DNA of 64,000 nt from Polyangium sp. 15x6 (GCF_029960785.1 NZ_JASBQE010000011.1:62001-126000), one strand, 5' to 3'; counted from the stretch's first letter, positions 1-9,842 are shown. The notes: generated by a model from the sequence alone, not told the origin. Made by a program: numbers and translations.

Positions 1-1614
1 CGCGATCGACTGCGCGAGGTCGTCCCGGGCCTCGCAGGCCCAGTTGTGATGGCGTTTGCGGTGCTTCCAGAGTCGATAACCCGTCGAATACGCCGAGACC
101 GCGGCGCCGGCGAGGAGCGGAACCGGCGCAGTGAAGAAGGGGCGGAGGCGGCCGCTGGGCAAAGCCGAGACGGCGTCGAAGAAGGGTGGAAATGGGGCGA
201 GCAGGGCGCGATAGGAGGAGACGAGCACGCCCGAAAGGAGGAGCGCGGAGACGAGGCCGAGCGCGGCGCCGAGGACGACCATGCGGCGCGGGCGCGGGCG
301 ATGAGAGATGGCCTCCTCCAGCGCGGCGAGTTTTTCCGCGAGCGGCGAGGGCGGGAGTGGCGAGAGCTCGGGAGCTTCGATCGCGCGGACGACCTCGTCG
401 AGATAGCCCTTCGCGCGGGTGCGTGCGTCCCGTAAAACCAGGAGGGCCCGCGCGTGGCCCGTGGGGCGCTCGGCGACGAGCTCGGCGACACTCGTCTCGA
501 TGGCGCGCTCGCCGCCTTCGAGGCGGACCTTGCCGCGCTGTTCGAGGGCGGCCGCGAGTTTGTCCATGCGGAACCGCTCGACCTCGTCCCGAAACGCGCC
601 GATCGTGGCCTCGGCGCGCGCCCGGAAGAGCGAGCCGAACTTGCGTTCGAGGAGCGTCTCGGGGTCGTCGTCCCATTCGATCGGAGGGACGTCGATCGTG
701 GGCGGCCCGAGCAAATCGGCGAGCGGCTCGGCCTCGGCGAGCTCGGTGTCGAGGCGGCTCTGCGTGGGGACGAGCGGCGGGGCGAGGGAGGCGATGTCGA
801 GCGCGGCCGGATCGACGGGGGCGCGGAGGAGCGCGAGGATCTCGCGGCCGAGGCGCGCGGCAGCGATACGGGAGAGCGCCGCGTGATCGAAGGCGAGGCT
901 CGCGCAGGCGAAGGTGGCGAAGGTGCCGGGCGGGCCGTCGTCCTCGACGAGGCGGCGCACGCCGCGATCGTCGTCGCGTACCTGCGACAAGCAGAGCGTC
1001 GAGAGGAATGCCGCGAAGGAGCGGACCATCTCGGCGCGGGAGAGGAGGTATTTGCCGCTCTGGTCCTCGACGAGATAGACGCGGCCGCCGAGGCGCGCGC
1101 GGGCCGAGGACGCGGTTTGTCGGGACAGGTCGGCGAGGGAGGAGGCCGCGCGCGCCATGGCGGCCCGGTCGCCGGTGCGGGGGCAAAAGAGCAAGGGGCA
1201 AACGACGAGCGCGCCGTCACCCGAGCGCAGGATGGCCGAGAAGGCGCGGCGCAGGCCCGAAGCGAGCGCGGCGGCGAGGGGCGCGACGAGGGGCGCGACA
1301 GAGGGCTCGCCGAGGTCGGCGACGACGAGGATGTCGCAAAGCGGGCCGCGTGGGTCGGTCGGGGACGAGGAGCCGAGGTAATGGCCGACGTCGAGGAGCG
1401 CGGCGAGGGCGTCCTCGGCGCGCTTCACGACCGGGGAGTACGGGTCCTTTGCATTCGGATCGAGGGCCGCGCCGTCGGGTTTGCCCTCCTCGCCCACGGC
1501 GATTTCGAGCGCGACGAGCGAGGCGCCGCGAGCCGCGCGCGCGACGTCACGGCCGAAGGCGCCCACGCCGACGAGCAGCGTGGGACGCCTCGTTCGATCG
1601 TCGATCACGCGCAC
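1..1614 (-). CDS. Two-TM protein of unknown function, partner of tubulin-like gene (3' end cut by window)
   Basis: The frame stays open from a GTG at 1614 to the left edge, so the C-terminus lies outside the window (538 codons visible). The start follows a G-rich tract (GGGGGG) about 6 nt upstream and lies 15 bp after the stop of the tubulin-like gene, which implies co-translation. The N-terminus reads RPTLLVGVGAFGRDVAR, a Rossmann/GTPase-like glycine turn. The middle is soluble and helical. Near the visible end are two hydrophobic segments, one around MVVLGAALGLVSALLLSG and one around FTAPVPLLAGAAVSAYS, with a basic tail. I recognise no named family. The GVGAFG turn resembles the start of the neighbouring FtsZ/tubulin-like protein, so a divergent paralogue is possible. 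Inference: membrane-anchored component of the same machine. Confidence 0.8.
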   Translation of the reverse strand, partial: MRVIDDRTRRPTLLVGVGAFGRDVARAARGASLVALEIAVGEEGKPDGAALDPNAKDPYSPVVKRAEDALAALLDVGHYLGSSSPTDPRGPLCDILVVADLGEPSVAPLVAPLAAALASGLRRAFSAILRSGDGALVVCPLLFCPRTGDRAAMARAASSLADLSRQTASSARARLGGRVYLVEDQSGKYLLSRAEMVRSFAAFLSTLCLSQVRDDDRGVRRLVEDDGPPGTFATFACASLAFDHAALSRIAAARLGREILALLRAPVDPAALDIASLAPPLVPTQSRLDTELAEAEPLADLLGPPTIDVPPIEWDDDPETLLERKFGSLFRARAEATIGAFRDEVERFRMDKLAAALEQRGKVRLEGGERAIETSVAELVAERPTGHARALLVLRDARTRAKGYLDEVVRAIEAPELSPLPPSPLAEKLAALEEAISHRPRPRRMVVLGAALGLVSALLLSGVLVSSYRALLAPFPPFFDAVSALPSGRLRPFFTAPVPLLAGAAVSAYSTGYRLWKHRKRHHNWACEARDDLAQSIA

Positions 1615-1629
1615 GCGCCCCCCGGGGCC

Positions 1630-4600
1630 TCAGAGCCCTTTTTCCCGGCGGAACACCACGATGCATTCGAGCTCGCGGGCGAGGTGTTCGAGCTCGGGTT
1701 TGCCGCCCGCCCCGTCGGCGAGTTTGACCAGGCGCTCGATGTCGGTGACGTGCGCTTCGAGGCGCGAGGCGAGCTCGGCGTGATTGCGGTCCTCCTCGAT
1801 CTTGAGGAGGTGCGCCGCATACGCGCGACGCACCCAGGTCTTCTGCGCGTCGACGCGGCCGCGATAACTCGTGAATGCCTGGTCGCGGAATTTGCCGAGC
1901 TTGCGGCGGTCCTCCGGGAGATCGGGGTCCTCGATCCAGTAGACGCCGTCGGCACGGCGGATGACGCCGAAGCAAACCGCGAGCGTGAAATCACGCATGT
2001 CGTCCGTGCGGACCTGCTCCTCGCCGGCCTTCTTGCGGACGTGCGAGATCCGCTCGATCCAGGCGAGCTTGGAGTCGTTCTCGCGCACGCCGTCGATCGA
2101 GATGCGGAAGAGGCGCGTGTCCGGCTCCGGCGCGCCCTCCCAGTTCTTGTCGATGTGCAGCGGGATCTGCGGGACGCCCTTGGGCAAACCCGGGACCTTC
2201 GCGCCCTCGGCGAGCTCCTTGTCCTTCACCGCGCGGTAACGGCGCTCGTAGTCGGACAAACTCTTCACCGCGTGCAGCGGGCAGCCGAGCCGCGCGAGGT
2301 AGAAGATGATCTCGTAGGGGTGATCCGAGGTCACGATCTGCCCGCGATCGACGCGGTGGGTGGCGAGGTGCGCGAGGATCGGCCCGAGCGTGCGCTCGTA
2401 ATCGCCGTGCATGACGACGTACGCCTTGTCCGGCAGGAGCGGCGCGCCCGCGCCGAGCGTGAGGAAAGGCGCGCATTTCGCGGCAGCGAATTCGAGTTTG
2501 TCCTTGATGTACTTCTGGATCTCGTCCTCGGGCGTGCGGCGCGCCTCCTCGATCCACTGCGGATCGGACGCGGGCGGGAGCGGGCCGCCGCGGCGTTCGA
2601 GCCTGCGCGTGGCCGAGACGAGCTGGGCCTCGAAACGAAGCTCCTCGTCGATGCGCAAGCCGCGCTCTTCGAGGCCACCCGCGACGCGGCCGCGCAGCGC
2701 GGCGGAGGCGAGCTGGACGAGGTCGTCGATGATGCGGCGCTCGATGTCCTGCTCGGCGCCGCCCTGGCTCGCGACCGCCGCGAGGCGCGAGAGCGCGCCG
2801 GAGAGCTGGAGATCACTCGGGCGCACGAGGCGCGCATAAAGGTGATCCCAGAGCCGATGGCCAGTGCGGTGGTCCTGGAGGACCTCGACGTCGAGGACGT
2901 AGCGGTTCGCGTCGCCGCCCTCGTGCCGCCGGCCGCCCGCGGCGACGATGCGCGCGGCGCGCTCTTCGAGCCGGCGCTGGATGCGATCGACACGCGCGAA
3001 GAAGTGGAAGCTCGACAGCCGGCGACGATCGAGCTCGCGCAGGACGGCCGCGAAATACTCGATCAAGGCATTCGCGCGGATGCGCGCGCGGAGGCCGTCG
3101 AGCACGTCGCGGTACCAGCCGGCGAAGGCGGCGGCGACCTCGAAGTAATCGTTTTCCCGGCCAGGGAGTTTTTCGAGGAGCGTCTCCGGCGCGGCCGCGG
3201 CGAGCTCGTCGACGCGGCGCTTGAAGTCCTCGCCGAGGCGGCCGTCCGAGAGGACGAGGCCTCGCTCGTAGGCCTTGCGCGCGGTCTCCTGCTCGGCCGC
3301 GACGGCCTGGCGGAGCAAGGCGTGGAAGTAACGCGCCTCGGTCGGGCCCTTGTCCTTCGCGAGCTCGGTGAGCGAGAGCTCGCCAGATTCGGCCGCGACA
3401 CGCAATGCCGCCTCGCGCGCCCGCTCGCGCGCGGCGTCCTCGCTCTTGCCGACCTGGACCTTGAGCGCGGCGAAGGCCTGCGCGGTCTCGGAGCGGACAC
3501 GTTCGGGGTCGCGCTCGAACGCCGAGAGCTCGGCCTCGTCCCAGCCGCGGAGCTTGATGGCCTCGTCGATGCGCTTGGCGACGTCCTCGCGCGTGCGGCG
3601 AAGAAACGCGCCGATCGTGCCCTCGCCGCCGCTGCCGCCGCCACGCGCCCACTCGACGGCGCGGCGATACGGCTCGGCGTCTTCGCCCTTGCCTTCGGCC
3701 TTGCTTTCGAGGCCGCGGACGAAGGCCTGATCGGCCGCGTCGAGATCGGCGCCGTCGCCGAGCGCCGCGCTGCCTCCGGGGACGGCCGCGAGCAAGAGCT
3801 CCGCGCCGAGCTTCAAGGCCGCGTGTTCGAGGACGTCCTCCACGGGCAGGACGAGCGCGCCGATGCCGAAGGAGCCGAACGACTTGGTAAAACCTTGCTC
3901 GTCGAGCTGCATGAGCTCGCGCGTGTCGTTGTCGAGCGTCGAGCCCTCGCGATCGAGGATGGAGGTGAAGATCTGCGCGTGCGCGGCGTCGGCGATCGCA
4001 GGGTAGACCTCCTGCGAGTCGGCGAGGACGACGCCGCTCTCGGTCTTCTCTTCGACGAGATAGATCTGATCGAAGGGCGGCCGATCGACGAGGACCCGCT
4101 CGGGGTTGTCCGGGTCGTAGTGGAACTCGACGGGCGCGGCGGGGCCGGCGCTCTGGAGGAGCTCGAGCTCTTGCAGGGCCGCGTAGCCGTTCGACATGAT
4201 CTTGTCGAACTGGTTCGGCGGGAGGCCCTTGCCGCGGAAAACGTTCGGCAGGACGAACGTGCCGATGATGCGGTGTCCACGCTGGCCGCCGAGGAGGCGC
4301 CGGACGGTGAGGGCCATGGTGGCGAAGCCGCCGGAGCCGGTGCCGCCGGCGAGGGAGGCATAGACGTGGATCTTGGCGGCCTTGTTGGCGCGGAAGGGGT
4401 TGTGGACGTCGTAAGCGCGCCGGATCGCTTTCTCGAGGGTCTCGAGGATCTTGGCGCGATCGTTGCCGAGGTGGTGGTAGAGCGAGAGGCGGCTCTCGAT
4501 GCGGATCTGGCCCGCGCCCTTGCCGCGGTGCGCGCGGGGCTGGTACCACGCGGGCCACCACTGCTCGAAGAGAGGATCGGCCTTGGCGTGGAGCTTTCCA

Positions 4601-4848
4601 CGCTTGAGCTCGACATACTCGGGCTTGTCGAAGTCCGAGAGGACGAACTTGTGGGCCGCGTCGATCCAGACGAGCCGCGCGAGGTCGTCGGCGTCGGTGT
4701 CGAACGCGAAGAAGTGTACGAGGTCCTTGTATCGCTCGAACGAGTCTTCCTGCTTCACCTTGCGGGCGAGCTCGTCGACGATGGCGCCTCCCGCGCCCCC
4801 GAGGCCAATGAAAAATGCGGGGGCGATCTTCTTTTCGCTGAGCGGCAT
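1630..4848 (-). CDS. Tubulin/FtsZ-like GTPase (Tubulin_2-type)
   Basis: Predicted 1072-residue protein. The N-terminus has a Gly-rich nucleotide-binding turn, FIGLGGAGGAIVDEL (residues 13-27). At 168-174 it has GGTGSGG, the tubulin/FtsZ G-box signature that contacts the GTP phosphates. It is much longer than FtsZ (about 400 aa), with a roughly 850-residue helical, charged extension that is not recognisable beyond the family. No signal peptide or TM segment is evident, so it should be cytoplasmic. The start at 4848 is chosen because MPLSEKK directly precedes the conserved domain and has a strong GGAGGGG ribosome site 8 nt upstream; the frame itself extends further 5'. It lies between a small lipoprotein gene and a two-TM gene on the same strand. 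Family knowledge: FtsZ/tubulin relatives polymerise with GTP, and non-division members are linked to membrane remodelling. The role here is unknown. Confidence 0.85.
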   Translation of the reverse strand: MPLSEKKIAPAFFIGLGGAGGAIVDELARKVKQEDSFERYKDLVHFFAFDTDADDLARLVWIDAAHKFVLSDFDKPEYVELKRGKLHAKADPLFEQWWPAWYQPRAHRGKGAGQIRIESRLSLYHHLGNDRAKILETLEKAIRRAYDVHNPFRANKAAKIHVYASLAGGTGSGGFATMALTVRRLLGGQRGHRIIGTFVLPNVFRGKGLPPNQFDKIMSNGYAALQELELLQSAGPAAPVEFHYDPDNPERVLVDRPPFDQIYLVEEKTESGVVLADSQEVYPAIADAAHAQIFTSILDREGSTLDNDTRELMQLDEQGFTKSFGSFGIGALVLPVEDVLEHAALKLGAELLLAAVPGGSAALGDGADLDAADQAFVRGLESKAEGKGEDAEPYRRAVEWARGGGSGGEGTIGAFLRRTREDVAKRIDEAIKLRGWDEAELSAFERDPERVRSETAQAFAALKVQVGKSEDAARERAREAALRVAAESGELSLTELAKDKGPTEARYFHALLRQAVAAEQETARKAYERGLVLSDGRLGEDFKRRVDELAAAAPETLLEKLPGRENDYFEVAAAFAGWYRDVLDGLRARIRANALIEYFAAVLRELDRRRLSSFHFFARVDRIQRRLEERAARIVAAGGRRHEGGDANRYVLDVEVLQDHRTGHRLWDHLYARLVRPSDLQLSGALSRLAAVASQGGAEQDIERRIIDDLVQLASAALRGRVAGGLEERGLRIDEELRFEAQLVSATRRLERRGGPLPPASDPQWIEEARRTPEDEIQKYIKDKLEFAAAKCAPFLTLGAGAPLLPDKAYVVMHGDYERTLGPILAHLATHRVDRGQIVTSDHPYEIIFYLARLGCPLHAVKSLSDYERRYRAVKDKELAEGAKVPGLPKGVPQIPLHIDKNWEGAPEPDTRLFRISIDGVRENDSKLAWIERISHVRKKAGEEQVRTDDMRDFTLAVCFGVIRRADGVYWIEDPDLPEDRRKLGKFRDQAFTSYRGRVDAQKTWVRRAYAAHLLKIEEDRNHAELASRLEAHVTDIERLVKLADGAGGKPELEHLARELECIVVFRREKGL

Positions 4849-4924
4849 GCGGTTCCCCTCCCCGAGAGCGGGGGCCGCAGAGCGTACCAGAGACGGAAGG
4901 GCCGTGGAAAGCGGATCTTTCGGA

Positions 4925-5335
4925 TCAGGGCGCGGCCGTGGTAAACGCGGCGCTGTCGAGCACGTAGCTCTTCGACTTCTCGCCGCCGTCGAGCACGCAG
5001 ATCCACCCCACCTCGAACGTATACGAATGCCCCGGCGCGAAGGGGTAAATGTCGTAGTCGCCACCTTCGTCGAGGCCACTGGACTCCGGGCTGAGGAACT
5101 CCCCGCCAACCCGCAGCATCGAGGTATACCGATCCGGAATGCCGCCCGACCACTGGATCCGAACGTGGACGTCGGTAGGGACGTCGGTCGCGCCGTCCGT
5201 CGGGTCGACGATCGTCGCCGTGTAGGCACGGCCTTCACAGTCGGCGAACGGGTCTTCCTCTACGTCCGAGCCACAGCCGGCAGCAGCGAGCGCGAGGGGA
5301 ATCGCAAAAGCCAAGACAAACTCGTTGGTCCTCAT
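4925..5335 (-). CDS. Small secreted lipoprotein, Ig-like fold suspected
   Basis: A 136-residue protein with a lipoprotein signal: the hydrophobic stretch FVLAFAIPLALAAAG is followed by Cys. The mature part, from SDVEEDPFADC onward, contains a segment (ATIVDPTDGATDVPTDVHVR) typical of bacterial Ig-like domains in surface proteins. Three further Cys could form disulfides. The start at 5335 has GGGAGGA 6 nt upstream; a longer in-frame start at 5404 lacks this. It sits 22 bp after the VWA gene and 76 bp before the tubulin-like gene, all on one strand. Inference: envelope component of that gene row; no enzymatic function is visible. Confidence 0.8.
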   Translation of the reverse strand: MRTNEFVLAFAIPLALAAAGCGSDVEEDPFADCEGRAYTATIVDPTDGATDVPTDVHVRIQWSGGIPDRYTSMLRVGGEFLSPESSGLDEGGDYDIYPFAPGHSYTFEVGWICVLDGGEKSKSYVLDSAAFTTAAP

Positions 5336-5357
5336 AGGTCCTCCCGAGTTCGCTTTC

Positions 5358-7472
5358 TTACCGCGGACTCCACCAGAATACGAGCCCTGTCCCCTCGATC
5401 GCATATTTCACGCCGGGCGAGACGCGGAACCAGCCGTTCACGAGCCGCGGCTCGCGGGGCTCGCCCGCGCTGAAGTCGTCGTCGCGAGGGAGCTCGGTCG
5501 CGCGTTTGCCGGCGGCAGGGCGGGCGAGGACGGCGCCGCCAGGGCCGGCGCGGAGCTCGACGACGCCGCCGCGCGGGACGGGGCCCATCGGGCCGATGGC
5601 GACACACGCCGATCGATAAAGGCCCGCCCGTACCTTGGCTCCGAGCGGGAACTTGGCCTGGCGCGGGAGGTCGGGGTCGCGGCGATCTTCGTAATGGAGG
5701 ATCGCGGTGCGCCGGAACCGCGCCGGAAGCATGAGGCCGATGACGAGGAAGAAGGTGAAGAAGGCGAGGAGGAAGAGCTGGACGTTGCGGCCGTGGCGCT
5801 CCCAGAAGGTGAGCGGGACGATCGTGACCGGGACGCGGACGGAGACGGCGCGATCCTCGAAACCCTGGGGTTTCTTCGGGACGAGGCGGAGCGTGATCTC
5901 GCGCGGGCCGGGCGGCGCGTCGCGGCCGACGCTGAGGGTGACGTCGAAATGCTTCTTCGTGGCAGGTCCGATCTCGACGTCGCGAGGCGAGAGCGACATG
6001 CCCTCGCGGTTGCCTTGGTTTTCGATATCGGCTTCGACATCAGCGAAGATGAGCTCGCCGACGTCGCTGCCTTCCAGGGAAATGCGGGCGCTGGCGCGGC
6101 TGTCCTGTTTGACCGGGCCAAACGGGCTCGCGACAGCGGCTTTCAGGTGAATCGGAGGAATGATGCGGATCGCAGCGCTCTTGACCTCACGCGTGAGGAC
6201 GCCCGCGTCGCCCGGGCTCATGCGGCCGAGGAGGCACAAGGCGCCTTTTTTCGAGGGCGTGATCGTGGCCTCGAACGAGCCGTCCGGGAGGGAGCGGAGA
6301 GGCACGGGCGCCGCCGAGGCGAGGGCCGCGTCGTCGCACGCATTCGCGCCTTCCACGGCCGCGAGGGAAAACGCGTGGCGGTCGAGGAAGGTTTTCGAGG
6401 GGGCTTTGCCGCCCGGGGTCGCGAGGCGAAGCTTCAGGGTGGCGCTCTTCCCGATTTCGAGGACCTCGGGCAAACCCGGGAACGTGAGGTGCAAATCGAG
6501 GTTTTGCAGGACGGCATACCGGCCGCCGGTGCCGCCGCCGGAGACGTCGAGGCGATACGCGCCGGGCTCGGGGGCGTCGAGGCGCAGGAGGCGGTAGGCA
6601 GGGTTGTCCGAGAAATACACGCCGGGACGATCGCCAGCGGTGGAGACCTCCGCGCCCTTCGGGTCGAAGAGGCGCATGCCGAGCTTGGGGGGGCCGACGA
6701 GGACGAGGTCGAGCGAGCTCGCGCCTTCGTCGACCGGGACGGAGATCGAAGGAGAGGACGCGCCCTCGGAGAGGCGGCTGCCAAAGAGGCGGGCGTAGAT
6801 GTCGGCGAAGAGGCGCGGGAGCTCGTCGGGGCGATCGGTGGCGACGCCGATGCCGCCCGTGCGGCGGCCGAGGTCTTCGAGGAAGGCGCGCGGGGCGCTC
6901 TTGGACAAACCAACGGCGTAGATGCGGGTCTTGCCGAGGGAAGGGACGAGGTCGTCCAGGACCTTGGCTTGACAAACCTGTTCGACCTTGGTCTTGCCGC
7001 CGGCGCGCGCGGCGTCGGCGAGCGCGCCGCGCGGGTCCGGATCGCAGCGGCCGTCCGTGAGGAAGACGATGAGGTCCTGATCGCCGGGCGCGCGAGGTTT
7101 GCCCGCGAGGAGGCTGCGCGCGCCTTCGAGTCCGGCCGTGAAATCGGTCCAGTTTCCATCGTTGCCGACGGCGCGGACGGCCTGCTTGATCCGAGCGCGA
7201 TCGTCGGGCGTTCGCACGACGACGAGGGCAGGCATGGCGTCGCGCGCGGCGCCGTCGAAGCCGACGACCGCGAGCTCGTCGCTGTTTCGCGTGAGGTCGA
7301 CGAAGAGCTCGGCCGCGACCTTGCGGAGCTCCTTCGGGTCGGTGCCGCGCATCGACGAGGAGGCGTCGATGACGAGGACCGTGCGGAGCGCGCCGTCGGC
7401 CGAAGCGAGGCGCGGCGCGAGGGTCGCCCCGGCGATCAGCGCGGAAGAGAGGAGCCTCGGGAGAATCTTCAT
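5358..7472 (-). CDS. VWA-domain membrane protein
   Basis: 704 residues. A cleavable signal peptide (residues 1-25, ending near LASADG) is followed at once by a von Willebrand A domain with an intact MIDAS start, DASSSMRGTDP (residue 36 on), and the conserved FLTDGRCDPD strand. Beta-rich domains fill the middle. A single TM helix lies near residues 566-586 (FLLAFFTFFLVIGLMLPARF), followed by a roughly 118-residue cytoplasmic tail. Topology: a large periplasmic VWA module tied to the inner membrane. VWA/MIDAS domains bind protein ligands through a metal ion. The gene is 13 bp downstream of the SulP gene and upstream of the lipoprotein and tubulin-like genes, so it may link an outer component to a cytoplasmic GTPase. 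That link is inferred from context only. Confidence 0.88.
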   Translation of the reverse strand: MKILPRLLSSALIAGATLAPRLASADGALRTVLVIDASSSMRGTDPKELRKVAAELFVDLTRNSDELAVVGFDGAARDAMPALVVVRTPDDRARIKQAVRAVGNDGNWTDFTAGLEGARSLLAGKPRAPGDQDLIVFLTDGRCDPDPRGALADAARAGGKTKVEQVCQAKVLDDLVPSLGKTRIYAVGLSKSAPRAFLEDLGRRTGGIGVATDRPDELPRLFADIYARLFGSRLSEGASSPSISVPVDEGASSLDLVLVGPPKLGMRLFDPKGAEVSTAGDRPGVYFSDNPAYRLLRLDAPEPGAYRLDVSGGGTGGRYAVLQNLDLHLTFPGLPEVLEIGKSATLKLRLATPGGKAPSKTFLDRHAFSLAAVEGANACDDAALASAAPVPLRSLPDGSFEATITPSKKGALCLLGRMSPGDAGVLTREVKSAAIRIIPPIHLKAAVASPFGPVKQDSRASARISLEGSDVGELIFADVEADIENQGNREGMSLSPRDVEIGPATKKHFDVTLSVGRDAPPGPREITLRLVPKKPQGFEDRAVSVRVPVTIVPLTFWERHGRNVQLFLLAFFTFFLVIGLMLPARFRRTAILHYEDRRDPDLPRQAKFPLGAKVRAGLYRSACVAIGPMGPVPRGGVVELRAGPGGAVLARPAAGKRATELPRDDDFSAGEPREPRLVNGWFRVSPGVKYAIEGTGLVFWWSPR

Positions 7473-7485
7473 GGCGCCTGCCGCC

Positions 7486-9723
7486 TCAGTTGAAGAGCGT
7501 CTTCGAGGCGCCCGTCGCGAGGACCATCCGCTCGGCGAGCAGGCAAACGACGAACTGGTGGAACGAGGCCGCGAGGTGCGGCGCTTCGCGGGTCATGCGC
7601 TCGAGGGAGTCGAGCGAGAGGCGGTAGAGGACCGTGGGGCAGAGCGTGACGACCGTGGCCGAGCGGCGCGTGCCGAGGTAGAGGCCCGATTCGCCGACGA
7701 CGGTGCCCGGGCCCATCGTGCGCAAGCGCTTGGTCCTGCCGCCGTCGAGCTCGAGCCAGGCCGTGAGCTCGCCGGACTCGATGAGGTAGAGGTCCTTGGA
7801 GACGTCGCCCTGGCGGTAGATCTGGTAGCCCGCAGGTGCCTCGACACGCTCGAGGTACTCGAGGAAGCGGGAGACGAACTCGCGGGTGCGGAAGACACTC
7901 TCGAGTTCGTCGACGAGCTTCGTCGGCGGGAGCATGCTCGGCGGCGCGGCGCGCAGGATCAAGTTCTCGCACCACTCGAGGCCGTGATCGAGGTCGGGGA
8001 AGAAGCGGACGCGCTTCGATCCGTCGGCAAACCCGCCACGCTCGAGCTGCTTCTTGACCGCGCTCGGGAGGTCGGTGAGGACGAGCGTGACGCCGTTCGA
8101 CTCGGCGAGCTTGCGCAGGCGGACGAAGGAGAGGACCGCCGAGGAGTCGATGCCGTCGACGTGGCGGAAGTCGAGCAAGACGTACCGCGTGGGGCCGGGA
8201 TCGTCGCTGAGCATGCGGTGGTGCACGCTCTTGAGCAGCGAGTAGGAGGTGCCGAAGAAGATGTAGCCCTGGAGCTGGAGGATGTAGAGTTCCCTGCCGC
8301 GCTCCTCCAGCGTGAGCTCATCCCCGGCGCCACGCTCGACGTTGCTGCGGACGTCGGAGCCGACGGCCGCGCGCTTGATGACGTCGATGCGGCTGTAGTT
8401 GACCGCGAAGAGGACGGACGAGACGACGATGCCGACGCCGATGCCCGGGAGGAAGCCGATCCACGCGATGACGACGAGGATGATGACGACGAGGCCGTAC
8501 TCGACACGCGGGAGGCGGAACCAGGAGTCGTAGATGGTTTCGAGGAGGAAACCCGAGCCGAGAAAGACGAGCAGGCCGCCGAGGACGGGCTTCGGGAAGT
8601 ACGAGAAGACCGAGGCGCCGACGAAGAGGGCCGCGGCGCAGATGCACGCAGAGAGGATGCCCGCGACGCGGCTCTCGGCGCCGGCCTTGTGGTTCAAGGT
8701 CGACTCGCTGAGCGAGAGATACCCGACCATGCCGAAGCCGAGGCCCGCCGCGAGGTTCGCGATGCCCGTCGCGCGAAGCTCACGATCGAGGTCGATCTCG
8801 CGCTCGGTCGCGATCTCGAGGCCCGAGGCGTTGAGCAGGATCGAGATCGTCGCGAGCATGGTGATCGCGAGGAGGTTGCCCGCGTTCGCGCCGATCTCGG
8901 CCCAGTCGATGCGCAGCGCATCGGAGGGCGCCATCGGCGGCCAGAGGGCGCCGCTCGGGAAGGGGCCGAGGAGCATGCCGCGCTCGAGGGCCTCGGAGAC
9001 GGTGCCACCCGCCGCATACAGGACGCCGTAAAACATGGCGACGGCGAAGACGAGCAGGCCCGGCAAGAGCAAGAAGTGGTGGTAGCGCCGGAGCAGGATC
9101 GTCAAGAAGGCCCCGAGCGTGAGGCCCGGGACCCAGTTGACGATCGCCTCCGCGCGGAGGAGCAGCGGCAACGACGCGAGGGAGAACTCGGTCCCCGCCA
9201 TGACGGAAATGGATCCCGTGAGGAGGAGCCAGCCCGTGCCCGCGAGGAAGCCGCCAACGACGGGATACGGGATGAAGCGGACGAGGGTGCCGAGGCGAAG
9301 GCCGCCGAGGACGAGGAAGAGGCCACCCGTGACGAGCGCGGAGAGCGAGCAGACCGCGACGATCGTGGGGAACGGGTCGCCGCCCTTGGCCGTGATGTGA
9401 CTGCCGATCGCCGAGGCGACGAGGGCGAGGACGACGGCCGTGTTCTCCTGCGGCGCGGCGATGACGGGGCGGAAGGAGCTGCCGAGGGCGACGATCGCGC
9501 CGATGATGGCCGATCCCGCGAGGGCCATGCCGATGCCCGCCGGCAGGTACTTCGTGAGGTTGCCCGAGAAGATGAGCGCCGCGAGCGTGATGCTGAACGT
9601 AGCGACGAGGGTGCCCGACATGGCGCCCGCGAAGAGGCCGGAGAGGAGGCGCGATCCACGGAGTCCACGCCCGACAGAGGGCGCGGGCGTCGAAGGTATC
9701 GGCGGACTCTGCTGCCCTTCCAT
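7486..9723 (-). CDS. SulP-family anion transporter with STAS and cyclic-nucleotide-binding domains
   Basis: 745 residues. The N-terminal 440 or so residues are multi-spanning and SulP-like (for example LSGLFAGAMSGTLVATFS and the conserved AAPQENTAVVLA region). A STAS domain follows (about 500-610, with VLLDFRHVDGIDSSAVLSF). A C-terminal cNMP-binding domain (about 625-740) carries a recognisable phosphate-binding cassette, GESGLYLGTRRSATV. SulP proteins move sulfate, bicarbonate or dicarboxylates; the substrate cannot be read from sequence. The STAS-cNMP arrangement implies gating by a cyclic nucleotide, and the nearest upstream gene on the same strand encodes a double class III cyclase. It is the first gene of the row leading to the tubulin-like gene, with the VWA start 13 bp beyond its stop. 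The ATG lacks a strong ribosome site. Confidence 0.9.
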   Translation of the reverse strand: MEGQQSPPIPSTPAPSVGRGLRGSRLLSGLFAGAMSGTLVATFSITLAALIFSGNLTKYLPAGIGMALAGSAIIGAIVALGSSFRPVIAAPQENTAVVLALVASAIGSHITAKGGDPFPTIVAVCSLSALVTGGLFLVLGGLRLGTLVRFIPYPVVGGFLAGTGWLLLTGSISVMAGTEFSLASLPLLLRAEAIVNWVPGLTLGAFLTILLRRYHHFLLLPGLLVFAVAMFYGVLYAAGGTVSEALERGMLLGPFPSGALWPPMAPSDALRIDWAEIGANAGNLLAITMLATISILLNASGLEIATEREIDLDRELRATGIANLAAGLGFGMVGYLSLSESTLNHKAGAESRVAGILSACICAAALFVGASVFSYFPKPVLGGLLVFLGSGFLLETIYDSWFRLPRVEYGLVVIILVVIAWIGFLPGIGVGIVVSSVLFAVNYSRIDVIKRAAVGSDVRSNVERGAGDELTLEERGRELYILQLQGYIFFGTSYSLLKSVHHRMLSDDPGPTRYVLLDFRHVDGIDSSAVLSFVRLRKLAESNGVTLVLTDLPSAVKKQLERGGFADGSKRVRFFPDLDHGLEWCENLILRAAPPSMLPPTKLVDELESVFRTREFVSRFLEYLERVEAPAGYQIYRQGDVSKDLYLIESGELTAWLELDGGRTKRLRTMGPGTVVGESGLYLGTRRSATVVTLCPTVLYRLSLDSLERMTREAPHLAASFHQFVVCLLAERMVLATGASKTLFN

Positions 9724-9842
9724 CGTCGTCGAGTGAGGCTCGAGGGGCCGTCATCTTCGGCGAACAGGGGCTCCCCTGGCAAGGGCGGCGCACATGGTCG
9801 CCCTCCGGCGCACAAGCCCGCTGGTCTCTTCTTGGGCCGTGG

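Noticed and set aside
454-4944. 1496-codon plus-strand open frame opposite the tubulin-like gene
   Set aside because: It is antisense to genes with clear domains and start sites; it has Asp/Glu/Arg/Ala-rich shadow composition, no motifs, and is open only because of third-position G/C bias.
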